From NCBI GenBank assembly GCA_965279735.1, contig OZ257260.1:3348001-3412000 (forward strand): a stretch of 64,000 bases of DNA, in the 5' to 3' direction. The translations under genes were made by a program, and so were the position numbers. The DNA is from CAIUGU01 sp965279735 (lineage in GTDB: Bacteria; Pseudomonadota; Gammaproteobacteria; Steroidobacterales; Steroidobacteraceae). Under the pieces are notes generated by a model, which was not told the DNA's origin, made no database searches, and saw only the letters and a list, made by a program, of their open reading frames with translations. Below, in pieces: positions 26,400 to 35,011 of this stretch (position 1 is its first letter; each line of letters starts with the position of its first letter).

Positions 26400-27557
26400 A
26401 TGACGCAGGTGAGTCCTCCGCTCGCGCTGTACGTCCACATTCCGTGGTGCGTGCGCAAATGCCCGTACTGCGATTTCAATTCGCACCAAGCTCCTGAGGG
26501 GCAGCTGCCGGAGGATCGCTACGTAGACGCGCTCGTCGGCGACCTGGAGCACGATCTGGCATCGTTGCCTGCCCGGGAGCTGGTTTCGATTTTCATCGGC
26601 GGTGGAACTCCGAGCCTGTTCAGTCCCCGTGCGATCAGCCGGTTGCTATCCGAAGTGCGGGACAGGATGTCGTGCGTACCCGATCTCGAGGTGACGCTGG
26701 AAGCCAATCCCGGAACGATCGAGCACGGCAGATTCGCCGAATACCGTGAAGCCGGGATAACCAGGGTCTCACTCGGGGTCCAGAGCTTTTCTGCCGGGCA
26801 GCTGAAGCGGCTGGGACGGATTCATTCCCCGGATGATGTCATCCGCGCAGTGACGGAGCTCAAGGCGGCCGGTATCCACAACTTCAATCTGGACCTGATG
26901 TACGCGCTGCCCGGGCAGACGGTGGCTGAGGCACTGCACGATGTCTCAAGCGCCATCGCGCTCAATCCTCGTCATCTCTCCCACTACCAGCTAACGATGG
27001 AGCCCGGGACGGTCTTCCATCGTCGTCCACCTGCGGGGTTGCCGGACCTTGAGACCGCTTGGGAAATCCAGACTGCGTGTCAGGCGTTGCTCGCAGAACA
27101 TGGATTTGAGCAGTACGAAGTGTCTGCCTACGCTGCACGCGAGAACCGTTGCCGGCACAACGTGAACTACTGGCAGTTCGGGGACTACCTTGGCATTGGT
27201 GCGGGTGCCCACGGCAAAATGACCGACGCCACAGGAAGGGTGCTGCGCACGACGCGGCACAAGCAGCCGCGTGAATATCTTTCTGCTGCAGCACCTGCCG
27301 GCAGACTTCAGGAGATGCGCGTGATCCGCAACGAAGAGCTGCCTTTCGAGTTCATGCTGAACGCGTTGAGGTTGCGCGAAGGATTCGCGATGGGTGATTT
27401 CGAAGCGCGCACGGGACTTTCCGGCGCCGCAATTCTGCAGGCTGTTCAACTCGCAGAGGGGAAAGGCTTGCTTGTGAGCGCGGAGCCCGACTACTGGTTG
27501 CCGAGCGAACTGGGCTGGCGATTCCTGAACGATTTGCAGGAGCTTTTCCTCCCCTGA
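26400..27557 (+). CDS. hemW: Heme chaperone HemW (radical SAM, coproporphyrinogen oxidase-like)
   Basis: About 385 residues from ATG 26400; a GTG at 26385 overlapping the rdgB stop is the alternative. The cluster motif HIPWCVRKCPYCDFNSH lies near residue 12, followed by IFIGGGTPSLF and LGVQSFSAGQLKRLGRIH. The HemW subgroup lacks the extra N-terminal motif of true HemN, which is also absent here, so heme delivery is more likely than coproporphyrinogen oxidation. Last gene of the phosphatase-rph-rdgB-hemW unit. Confidence 0.92.
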   Translation: MTQVSPPLALYVHIPWCVRKCPYCDFNSHQAPEGQLPEDRYVDALVGDLEHDLASLPARELVSIFIGGGTPSLFSPRAISRLLSEVRDRMSCVPDLEVTLEANPGTIEHGRFAEYREAGITRVSLGVQSFSAGQLKRLGRIHSPDDVIRAVTELKAAGIHNFNLDLMYALPGQTVAEALHDVSSAIALNPRHLSHYQLTMEPGTVFHRRPPAGLPDLETAWEIQTACQALLAEHGFEQYEVSAYAARENRCRHNVNYWQFGDYLGIGAGAHGKMTDATGRVLRTTRHKQPREYLSAAAPAGRLQEMRVIRNEELPFEFMLNALRLREGFAMGDFEARTGLSGAAILQAVQLAEGKGLLVSAEPDYWLPSELGWRFLNDLQELFLP

Positions 27558-27717
27558 CGGGGTTGAGGCAGCGTGCGAAACCCGCTCGCAAGCTTGTGAA
27601 ACGGTTTGCAAATTTGCCTCCCGAGGGCGCTGTAAACGGCTCGCCGGAGGAAGGTTATGCACATCGCGGGCCGACGCCGGGAAATCGCGTATCTTGATGA
27701 CGACATCGCATCATTCA

Positions 27718-27746
27718 TATCAGATAGCGTCCGCAACTATCTGATA
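27718..27746. repeat. 10-bp perfect inverted repeat, operator-like
   Basis: TATCAGATAG (27718-27727) and CTATCTGATA (27737-27746) are exact reverse complements around a 9-nt spacer, so the half-site centres are about 19 bp apart, roughly two helix turns. This suits a dimeric DNA-binding protein. No T-tract follows, so it is not a simple terminator. The binding protein is unknown. Confidence 0.55.
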
Positions 27747-27843
27747 GATAAAGGACAAAAGGGGTGGCTAAATTTTGACCAATCTGACTGTGACACTTTC
27801 TTGATGCCGTAGCGGTACCGTAAAGGGAGTTTCTTCCACAGAC

Positions 27844-27866
27844 TTATCCACAGGTTTTGTGGATAA
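27844..27866. promoter_or_regulatory. Pair of inverted consensus DnaA boxes
   Basis: TTATCCACA at 27844-27852 and its exact reverse complement TGTGGATAA at 27858-27866 are separated by GGTTT. Each matches the strict DnaA-box consensus. Because the arms are complementary the region could also fold as a 9-bp hairpin. It lies about 80 bp before the rpmE -35 element. Only two boxes are seen. Confidence 0.55.
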
Positions 27867-27943
27867 CCGCAGCCCCCTTGATTTTGGCGCTCTGCAACGT
27901 GTCGCACCCGAGCCACGCGATTTGCTGGCGAAGGATTCAATGC

Positions 27944-27972
27944 TTGTAAGCACAGGACTCCATCGCTACACT
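27944..27972 (+). promoter_or_regulatory. Predicted sigma70 promoter of rpmE
   Basis: TTGTAA (27944-27949) and TACACT (27967-27972) are separated by exactly 17 nt. Each has four of six consensus bases. The transcript would start near 27979, giving a leader of about 45 nt that includes a GAGCGC/GCGCTC stem (27994-27999 and 28011-28016) just before the start codon, with no clear ribosome site. Confidence 0.55.
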
Positions 27973-28024
27973 GCGCGACCCATTTTCCGAAGGGAGCGCT
28001 GACGAAAGCGGCGCTCATAAGCTC

Positions 28025-28228
28025 ATGAAGGCCGGCATTCATCCCGAGTACAAGGAAATTACCGTGCAGTGCAGCTGCGGCAATACGTTCCAGACAAAAT
28101 CGACTCTTGCAGAAGATCTGCAGATCGAAGTGTGTTCCAACTGCCACCCTTTCTATACGGGCAAGCAGAAGGTTGTCGATACCGGCGGCCGGGTGGACAA
28201 GTTCCGCAAGAAATACGCGCGCAGCTGA
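28025..28228 (+). CDS. rpmE: 50S ribosomal protein L31 (zinc-binding type)
   Basis: 67 residues. The zinc ligands are present as CSCG (near 16-18) and CSNCHPFYTGKQK (near 37-40), so this is the C+ form, normally used when zinc is plentiful. VDTGGRVDKFRKKY is the family end. It stands alone between its own promoter and a strong terminator. Confidence 0.97.
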   Translation: MKAGIHPEYKEITVQCSCGNTFQTKSTLAEDLQIEVCSNCHPFYTGKQKVVDTGGRVDKFRKKYARS

Positions 28229-28280
28229 TCTGAATGGTATTGCCGGTCTGGCCGGACTGTTCGGATTGAACCGGGATTGA

Positions 28281-28312
28281 AGAAGGGGTGCTTAGGCACC
28301 CCTTCTGTTTTT
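28281..28312 (+). terminator. Rho-independent terminator after rpmE
   Basis: AGAAGGGGTGC (28281-28291) pairs perfectly with GCACCCCTTCT (28296-28306) around a TTAG loop, followed by GTTTTT. Stem of 11 bp plus T-tract is a textbook intrinsic terminator, 53 nt after the rpmE stop. Confidence 0.9.
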
Positions 28313-28402
28313 GGCGTGCGCTGAAGGCGCTTCGCTTGTCGCCCTGTCGGGCGGGGGGTTATAACGGAACCAAATCCCGCATCCGCCCCCTCAAAGAGAG
28401 CC

Positions 28403-29896
28403 ATGGCGCAAAAACCCGAGCGATTCCCTCCTTTCCGGCGCACCGCAGGCGTCTGGTCGGTCATGGCGCTGGGACTGCTTGGCCTGACAGGTTGCGCGAC
28501 CAATCCCGTCACGGGACGTCCCAACATCGCTTTCATGTCGGAAGCCGATGAAATCCGTATCGGCCAGCAGATGCATCCCCAGATCCTGCAGCAGTACGGC
28601 GCCTACGATGACGCGAAGCTGCAGGCCTACGTCAACGAGGTTGGCCAGCGTCTTGCCGCCAAGAGCCATCGCCCCAATCTCAAGTACACCTTCACCGTTC
28701 TCGACAGCGACGAAGTCAACGCCTTTGCAACGCCCGGCGGCTACATCTACATCACGCGCGGGATCATGGCCTACCTCAATTCCGAGGCAGAGCTTGCAGC
28801 TGTAGTGGGTCATGAAATCGGGCACGTCACCGCGCGTCACGCAGTCAGGCAGCAGAGCCAGTCCTCCATTGCCGGCGTCGGAGCCATGGCAGTCGGGATC
28901 CTCACTGGCAGCGGCGATCTGGCCAATCTCACCGGCGAGGCAGCAACTGCGCTGGTGCGGGGTTACGGCCGGGATATGGAACTGGAGGCCGATGGACTGG
29001 GCGCCGAATACATCACGGCCATCGGTTTCAATTCCGAAAACATGGTCAACGTCGTCCGCCTGCTCAAGAACCAGGAGATGTTCGAGGTGGATCAGGCGCG
29101 TCGCGAAGGACGTGAACCCAAGATCTATCACGGTGTGTTTGCCACCCACCCGGACAACGACACGCGATTGCGGGAAGCCGTGGAGTCCGCGCAGAAATTC
29201 AGCACGGGACAGCCATCTGACAATCACGCTCAGGCGTACCTGCAGAATCTCGAAGGACTTGCAGTGGGCTCGAGCCGCGCGCAGGGAGTAGTAAGGGGCA
29301 CGCGGTTCTACCACGCCAACTTTGGCTTCACGGTCGCTTTTCCGACCGGCTGGACGGTACAGAATCAGGCCGACAAGCTGGTGGCGATTTCGCCGCAGAA
29401 AGACAGCATGATCCAGCTCACCAACGAGACTCCTCCGCCCAACACCGGGCCGAAAGAACTGCTTGCACGTCTTCTTGCGAATGCCGGATCGGGTCAGGGC
29501 GAAGAGCTGGAGATCAATGGGTTGCGCGCCTATTCGGCCGTCGTCCGCAGCGGCAAGACGCCGTTCGGCCAAGGTCCGGTCCGGTATGTCGTCATCTACT
29601 ACAACAATCTCGCCTACATATTCGCCGGGGCCAGCAAGGCGAGCACCACGGTTCCGACAGCAGACCCGGTGATGATGTCCAGCATCAAGACTTTCCGGCG
29701 CCTGCGCGAGAACGAATTCGCCCTGGCTGAGCCTTACAAGATCAAGCTCGTCCAGGCGACCGCGGCCACGAAGATGGCGGACCTGGCGAAGAATTCACCG
29801 CTGGAAAAGTATCCCGTGGAAAGCCTGCGGCTCTATAACGACCTCTATCCGAACAAGGAACCGCAACCCGGCCAGATGGTAAAGGTCGTTCAATAA
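28403..29896 (+). CDS. M48 family metalloprotease, lipoprotein
   Basis: 497 residues. A lipoprotein signal ends at LLGLTGC (Cys near residue 32), so it is probably anchored in the outer membrane facing the periplasm. The zinc motif HEIGH lies near residue 139, with the third ligand Glu in DMELEADGLG. The C-terminal half (from about 300) is a separate domain ending in a YNDLYPNKEPQPGQMVKVV segment that looks LysM-like. It resembles BepA/YfgC-like proteins that check outer-membrane protein assembly, but it lacks obvious TPR repeats, so only the protease family is claimed. Confidence 0.88.
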   Translation: MAQKPERFPPFRRTAGVWSVMALGLLGLTGCATNPVTGRPNIAFMSEADEIRIGQQMHPQILQQYGAYDDAKLQAYVNEVGQRLAAKSHRPNLKYTFTVLDSDEVNAFATPGGYIYITRGIMAYLNSEAELAAVVGHEIGHVTARHAVRQQSQSSIAGVGAMAVGILTGSGDLANLTGEAATALVRGYGRDMELEADGLGAEYITAIGFNSENMVNVVRLLKNQEMFEVDQARREGREPKIYHGVFATHPDNDTRLREAVESAQKFSTGQPSDNHAQAYLQNLEGLAVGSSRAQGVVRGTRFYHANFGFTVAFPTGWTVQNQADKLVAISPQKDSMIQLTNETPPPNTGPKELLARLLANAGSGQGEELEINGLRAYSAVVRSGKTPFGQGPVRYVVIYYNNLAYIFAGASKASTTVPTADPVMMSSIKTFRRLRENEFALAEPYKIKLVQATAATKMADLAKNSPLEKYPVESLRLYNDLYPNKEPQPGQMVKVVQ

Positions 29897-30048
29897 AGCG
29901 CCCCATTCTGGACCGTAATTCCCGGCCCGTTACCCCGCGATGTGCGGTTGCGGCAAATGCTTGATTTAGGGGCGGCCCCATGTAAGGCTGCGCGCCACAT
30001 TTTTTTTCGTCTCTCCCGGCATCGGGAGTCGAGCTCCAGGAAGATGTT

Positions 30049-31347
30049 ATGACCGAAAAGAAGTTCGAGCTGAGCGACCTCGCCACCGGCAAGAAATCGA
30101 TTCTCGAGGCGCGCAGCGGGACGCTTGGGCCGGACGTCATCAACATCGCCAACGTCACCCGCGACCACGGGGTGTTCACGTTCGATCCCGGGTTCATGGC
30201 CACGGCCGCCTGCGAGAGCAAGATCACCTTTATCGATGGCGACGAAGGCGTTCTGCTCTATCGCGGCTACCCGGTCGAGCAGCTGGCGGAAAAAAGCAAC
30301 TTCCTCGAGGTGGCTTACCTCCTGATCAACGGGCAGCTGCCTTCGGCGACACAGCTCGCCGAGTTCATGCATGCCATCCAGTACCACACGATGATCAACG
30401 AATCGCTGCTGCGGTTCTTCAACGGCTTCCAGTACAACGCGCATCCGATGGCGATGCTCTCGGGCGTGGTCGCATCGATGGCCGCGTTCTATCACGACTC
30501 GATGGACATCAATAATCCGCGCCATCGCGAGATTTTCGCCCACCGCATCATCGCGAAGATTCCGACGATTGCCGCTGCGGCTTACAAGCATTCCCTTGGT
30601 CAGCCTTTCATGTATCCGCGCAACGATCACGACTACTGCGCGAACCTGCTGAACATGTTCTTCTCGGTGCCGTGTGAAAACTACGAGGTTGATCCGGTTG
30701 CGGCCCAGGCACTCGACCTGCTGTTCATCCTGCATGCGGATCATGAACAGAACGCCAGTACTTCCACTGTTCGCCTGGCGGGCAGCACGGGCGCCAATCC
30801 CTATGCCGCCATCTCCGCGGGAATTTCCGCGCTGTGGGGCCCTGCACACGGCGGCGCCAACGAGGCAGTGCTTGCGATGCTCGAGCAGATCGGTACTGCC
30901 GAAAACATTCCCAAGTATGTCGCGAAGGCCAAGGACAAGAACGACAACTTCAAGCTGATGGGTTTCGGGCATCGCGTCTACAAGAACCGGGATCCGCGGG
31001 CAACGATCATCCGCGCCATGTGCCACAAGGTGCTTGCGAAACTAGGCAAGTCCGACAATCCGCTGTTCGAGCTGGCACTGCGCCTCGAGGAAGTCGCCCT
31101 CAAGGACGAATACTTCGTCGAGCGCAAGCTGTACCCGAACGTGGATTTCTATTCCGGCATCATCTACAGCGCGATCCGCATTCCGCCGTCGATGTTCACG
31201 GTGATGTTTGCCATTGCACGCACCGTAGGCTGGGTCGCCCATTGGCAGGAGATGATCGGCGATCCGTCGATGAAGATCGGCAGACCCCGTCAGTTGTATG
31301 CGGGCCCCGGGCCTCGCGACTACACCGAGATCGGAAAGCGCGGCTGA
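30049..31347 (+). CDS. gltA: Citrate synthase (type II)
   Basis: 432 residues, the length of the hexameric, NADH-regulated gammaproteobacterial type. Active-site motifs are HADHEQNASTSTVRLAGST, GPAHGGANEAVL with the catalytic His, and GFGHRVYKNRDPRA; the end is GRPRQLYAGPGPRDY. It condenses oxaloacetate with acetyl-CoA as the entry step of the TCA cycle. A T8 run lies 43 nt before the start, and AGGAAG precedes the ATG. Confidence 0.97.
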   Translation: MTEKKFELSDLATGKKSILEARSGTLGPDVINIANVTRDHGVFTFDPGFMATAACESKITFIDGDEGVLLYRGYPVEQLAEKSNFLEVAYLLINGQLPSATQLAEFMHAIQYHTMINESLLRFFNGFQYNAHPMAMLSGVVASMAAFYHDSMDINNPRHREIFAHRIIAKIPTIAAAAYKHSLGQPFMYPRNDHDYCANLLNMFFSVPCENYEVDPVAAQALDLLFILHADHEQNASTSTVRLAGSTGANPYAAISAGISALWGPAHGGANEAVLAMLEQIGTAENIPKYVAKAKDKNDNFKLMGFGHRVYKNRDPRATIIRAMCHKVLAKLGKSDNPLFELALRLEEVALKDEYFVERKLYPNVDFYSGIIYSAIRIPPSMFTVMFAIARTVGWVAHWQEMIGDPSMKIGRPRQLYAGPGPRDYTEIGKRG

Positions 31348-31416
31348 CCCGTCTCGGGTAGCACTAACGATCCGCTCATAGGCATCGGCAAGTACGCTGA
31401 TACCCGACAGGCAGGT

Positions 31417-32058
31417 CTACTGATAGTGCCGGAGCACATCGCTCCTGGCTTTTTCGGCCAGCAGTTCCTGTAACTCTGTTGCATCGGCACGCCGCATCGG
31501 TTTGCCATCCACCGGGCTGCTGGGCGATTGCCGTATTCCGTCAACCGGAAACACCACCAGATCCACCGGTTGATCGCCTGCCACGAACCGGAACGCCGGA
31601 TAACTCACCACCCGGTCTGGTTCATAGCGCAGCCGTCGCTCGTCAGCATGATGAGGAATATCTTCGTCGACGAGCTTGAGCGCGACCGTTTCCGGCGTAT
31701 CGGCAAACAGATGCAGGTTAATTTCAGAGTGTGCTGAAGCTGTGCCGCTCAGGACGGGGCCCACGAGACGTGGCTGGAATTCCCGGAACATCCGCATGGT
31801 TTTGAGGGCGGTGCGCCGCAGTTCGGCAAGTTTCGTCTCATGTACATCACCTTCGAACAGGCGATGATGCTCAGCGAGAGCGGCTTCTATTTCCGTGTTC
31901 CGGGGCAGTACGGAGATGTCTGTAGCGCCCAGTCGTTCTGCAGCCTTGCGCTTGGCGAGGAGAAAGTCGTCAATTCCCTGCTCCGCCATCAGGCGCGCAG
32001 CTTCTTGAGCCAGTGCCCGCCGCAGCTGTTCTGCACGGGGGTTACTTCGCTTGCTCAT
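31417..32058 (-). CDS. Conserved protein of unknown function
   Basis: 213 residues. Not recognised with certainty. The N-terminal third is a charged helix (RAEQLRRALAQEAARLMAEQ), then a region RLVGPVLSGTASAHSEINLH, DLVVFPVDGIRQSPSSPVDG and PMRRADATELQELL. The conserved-looking SGTA...SEINLHLF spacing loosely recalls nucleotidyltransferase folds, but no clear catalytic Asp pair is seen. No signal peptide or membrane helix. Convergent with gltA and 32 nt after the PBP1A gene on the same strand. Confidence 0.7.
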   Translation of the reverse strand: MSKRSNPRAEQLRRALAQEAARLMAEQGIDDFLLAKRKAAERLGATDISVLPRNTEIEAALAEHHRLFEGDVHETKLAELRRTALKTMRMFREFQPRLVGPVLSGTASAHSEINLHLFADTPETVALKLVDEDIPHHADERRLRYEPDRVVSYPAFRFVAGDQPVDLVVFPVDGIRQSPSSPVDGKPMRRADATELQELLAEKARSDVLRHYQ

Positions 32059-32090
32059 GCCAATATCCCGCAGTTGACCGGTTTGATTAC

Positions 32091-34586
32091 CTAGAACAGC
32101 GGGGGTCCGTCCTGGTCCGCGCGCTCGCCACGATTGCCTGGATCAGCAGATGTTGCCTCGACGGGCGGAGTATGTCCCGCCAGGAACATTTCAAAGATCG
32201 CGCCCGGATCGCCCGGGCGGGCGGGTGCCCCCGTGTCGGGAGAGACTCGCATGGTTACCAGCCCTGAAGGCGCGGCCAGGCGATGCTGCGGGGTTCCCCG
32301 CAACGCATCGCTCATGAAGTGAATCCACATCGGCAACGCGGTACGTGCACCTTCTTCACGAGGTCCAAGCGAACGCTCCTGATCGAAACCGACCCAAGCG
32401 GCACCCACGAGATCAGGGTTGAAGCCCAGGAACCACGCGTCGCGGCGATCGTTGGTGGTTCCGGTCTTGCCAGCAATGTCGTCCCGCTGCAGGGAGCGTG
32501 CTCTCGTCGCAGTTCCTCGACGGATGACGTCCATCATCATGTCCGTCATCAGGTAGGCGTTTTGGGGGGATATGGCCTGCGGCGCCAGATCGTCTCCGTG
32601 CGCATAAGCATTGGCAGCAACGACCGTCGCTTCCATCGGCGCGGTCGAAGCTTCCATTGATGCAGGAACGCTGACGCGGACGGTGGCAGTCGCTGATTCC
32701 ACCACGCCCGAAGGACTGGGAGCGGCGCAATCGCTGCATGCATATTTCGGCTCGGCTATCTCGAGTGCCTTCCCGGCTGAGTCCTCAACCCTTTCTATGA
32801 AATACGGCGTTACTCGAAAGCCGCCGTTGGCGAATACGGCATACGCAGACGCCATTTCCAGAGGCGATACCTGAGCCGTGCCAAGCGCCAGTGTAAGGTT
32901 CTGCGGAAGGGTCTCGGGCATGAAGCCGAAACGCTGGATGTAGTCCGTCGCATATGCCGGACCGAGGTCATTCAGGATGCGGATCGAGACGAGATTCCTC
33001 GAACGGACAAGCGCCTCGCGCATGCGGGTGGGGCCATAGAATTCCCGGCTGGAGTTTTGGGGTCTCCAGTTGGCTTCAAGCGACGCATCGTTGAATACGA
33101 TCGGCGCATCGTTCACCAGGGTTGCAGCAGTGAACCCTTTTTCCAGCGCCGAAGAGTAGAGAAAAGGCTTGAAGGCCGAGCCCGCCTGCCGCTTTGCCTG
33201 GACGGCCCGATTGTAGTTGCTGCCGAAGTAATCGAATCCCCCGACCAGCGCAGTCACAGCGCCATCCTGGGGATCGACGGCGACAAATGCTCCCTGGGCA
33301 TCGGGTACCTGCATCAGGCGCCAGACTCCGGAGACTTCCTGCGCCACATAGATGATGTCTCCGGGGGACAGTATCTTGCCGGCGTTTTCCGGTGCTTTAC
33401 CCACTCCACCATCGACCGTTGCGGGCCTTGCCCATTCGAGACCGCCCCAGGGAATCACGATACTTCCCTGATTCCTTGCGTAGGCAGATACGGACCGGTT
33501 TTCCACCGACGTGACAATGGCGGGAACCATCATGCCGCGGTCAGGTGTGCTGGCCAGAGCGTCTTGCCATTCGATCTCCGAAGCTGTCGCGGCCAGCTCG
33601 GCATGACCAGCCGCGCCCCGGTAACCATGTCGCTGATCGTATTCGAGCAAGGCAAGCCGTAGTGCCCGAACCGCTGACCGCTGCAACCGGCTATCAACAG
33701 TGGTAACAACCTTGTATCCCGCGGTGTAGACCTCCGGCCCCAGACGCGCGAGAAGATCGGTGCGCACCATCTCGGCTATGTATGGCGCTTCAAGTGCCAC
33801 TGTGGGGCCGTGCAGTTTGGATTCAACCGGGGCGCGGCTGGCGGTTTCGTGATCGGTTGCGGTGATCGCGCCTTTCTCGAGGAGCCTGCGCAGCACATAG
33901 GTACGACGTTGCTTCGCATACTCGGGGTTCGCCACCGGATTGTCCCGCGATGGTCGCTGCGGAAGGCCGGCGATCAATGCCATCTCTGCCAGGTCGAGTT
34001 CGTCTATCGTCTTGCCGAAATAGACTTCGGCCGCCGCTCCTACGCCGTAGGCGCGCTGCCCGAGAAAAATCCGGTTCAGATAAAGGGTCAGGATTTCCTG
34101 TTTGGTGAACTGTCGTTCGAGCCGCAATGTCAGGAAAATCTCCAGCAGCTTGCGTCGATAGGTCTTTTCGGGTGTCAGGAAGATGCCGCGGGTCAGCTGC
34201 ATCGTTATGGTGCTGCCACCCTCTCCCATGCCGCCCGACATCAGGTTCTTGCCGATTGCCCGGACGAGGCCGGGATAATCGACGCCATGATGTTCAAAAA
34301 AGCGATCGTCTTCCGCCGCGAGGATGGCATTCACCAGCTGCTGGGGAATTTCCTGCAAGGTCAGCGGGATACGGCGTTGCTCGCCGAATTGTGCGATCAA
34401 CAGGCCATCCCGGCTGTAAACCCTCAACGGCACCTGCAGCTCGACGTCGCGCAGGGTCGCGACCTCGGGCAGCTCGGGTTGCAGATACTGGTACGCCCCG
34501 AGGCAGGCGAGCAGCACTGCACCGAGACCGAGCAGGACCGTTGCCAGCGCCAAACGCAGCATCGAAAACTTATAACGTCGTGTCAC
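32091..34586 (-). CDS. mrcA: Penicillin-binding protein 1A
   Basis: 831 residues, class A PBP. GTG start at 34586 (an internal ATG at 34562 is possible), then one anchor helix (about 10-32). The glycosyltransferase domain shows AAEDDRFFEHHGVDYPGL, GGSTITMQLTRG and LYLNRIFLGQRAYGV. The transpeptidase domain shows the SAFK nucleophile motif, SRN and KTGTT. An Ala/Ser/Thr-rich insertion with a CSDC motif lies before KTG (around 640-690). It polymerises and cross-links peptidoglycan and is divergent from pilM, a pairing conserved in gammaproteobacteria. Confidence 0.95.
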   Translation of the reverse strand: MTRRYKFSMLRLALATVLLGLGAVLLACLGAYQYLQPELPEVATLRDVELQVPLRVYSRDGLLIAQFGEQRRIPLTLQEIPQQLVNAILAAEDDRFFEHHGVDYPGLVRAIGKNLMSGGMGEGGSTITMQLTRGIFLTPEKTYRRKLLEIFLTLRLERQFTKQEILTLYLNRIFLGQRAYGVGAAAEVYFGKTIDELDLAEMALIAGLPQRPSRDNPVANPEYAKQRRTYVLRRLLEKGAITATDHETASRAPVESKLHGPTVALEAPYIAEMVRTDLLARLGPEVYTAGYKVVTTVDSRLQRSAVRALRLALLEYDQRHGYRGAAGHAELAATASEIEWQDALASTPDRGMMVPAIVTSVENRSVSAYARNQGSIVIPWGGLEWARPATVDGGVGKAPENAGKILSPGDIIYVAQEVSGVWRLMQVPDAQGAFVAVDPQDGAVTALVGGFDYFGSNYNRAVQAKRQAGSAFKPFLYSSALEKGFTAATLVNDAPIVFNDASLEANWRPQNSSREFYGPTRMREALVRSRNLVSIRILNDLGPAYATDYIQRFGFMPETLPQNLTLALGTAQVSPLEMASAYAVFANGGFRVTPYFIERVEDSAGKALEIAEPKYACSDCAAPSPSGVVESATATVRVSVPASMEASTAPMEATVVAANAYAHGDDLAPQAISPQNAYLMTDMMMDVIRRGTATRARSLQRDDIAGKTGTTNDRRDAWFLGFNPDLVGAAWVGFDQERSLGPREEGARTALPMWIHFMSDALRGTPQHRLAAPSGLVTMRVSPDTGAPARPGDPGAIFEMFLAGHTPPVEATSADPGNRGERADQDGPPLF

Positions 34587-35011
34587 AACAAGAACCCCTA
34601 AGTCCTTGCTTTAGAAAAATCGATTATGCATAGTAGTTCCGCGAACTTCAGGCGGTTTCATTCCAAAATATTGCGGACTTGATAAGCCAAGAATGCCGGA
34701 TGTCGTCCTGCGGGGAGTTTGGACTACCGGGCAACTCAAGGTTGGAATCTTTGGCAAGTCCGAGCGCTGGCCGTTCCAAATCCTGCATGAGCGCTGCCTC
34801 TCCACCTTCGACGACCCGTGCATCGGGCACCAAGCGTAAGGGTCGGCACAACGGTTTGTGTATGGAAATCGGCATTTCGGCAACACCCGGATGGCGTTTC
34901 GTGAGGGCCCTCACATTCAACTTAACACCGGGCTGTTATAAATTTGCGCCCAGTGTTTCGTGCCCGGTCCCCGATCATCACGTAAGTGTTTGAACTGCAT
35001 AGGAAACTCGC
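34587..35011. other. 425-nt divergent gap between PBP1A and pilM
   Basis: No credible gene is present in either strand. Toward pilM, TTCAAC (34916-34921) and TATAAA (34937-34942) are 15 nt apart and could be a weak promoter; AGGAAA before the GTG at 35012 is a good ribosome site. No sigma54 (GG-N10-GC) site was recognised. The PBP1A side is A/T-rich near 34590-34680. Confidence 0.45.

Larger units (their letters stand above)
27558..28024. other. 467-nt gap between hemW and rpmE rich in inverted repeats
   Basis: No credible gene is seen. The gap holds a 10-bp inverted repeat (27718-27746), a pair of inverted DnaA-box sequences (27844-27866), and the rpmE promoter and leader. A leftward frame at 27737-28147 runs into rpmE and looks like a shadow. 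The stretch around 27710-27870 is richer in A and T than its neighbours. Confidence 0.6.

Noticed and set aside
27558..28024. Chromosomal replication origin at the DnaA boxes
   Set aside because: Only two boxes are present, and there is no dnaA, dnaN, gidA or parAB nearby and no long A/T-rich unwinding region.
27737..28147. 136-codon leftward frame between hemW and rpmE
   Set aside because: It runs antisense through much of rpmE, has no domain, and crosses the rpmE promoter.
28391..29572. 393-codon leftward frame across the M48 protease gene
   Set aside because: The plus-strand gene has a lipobox and HEIGH motif; the leftward frame has none.
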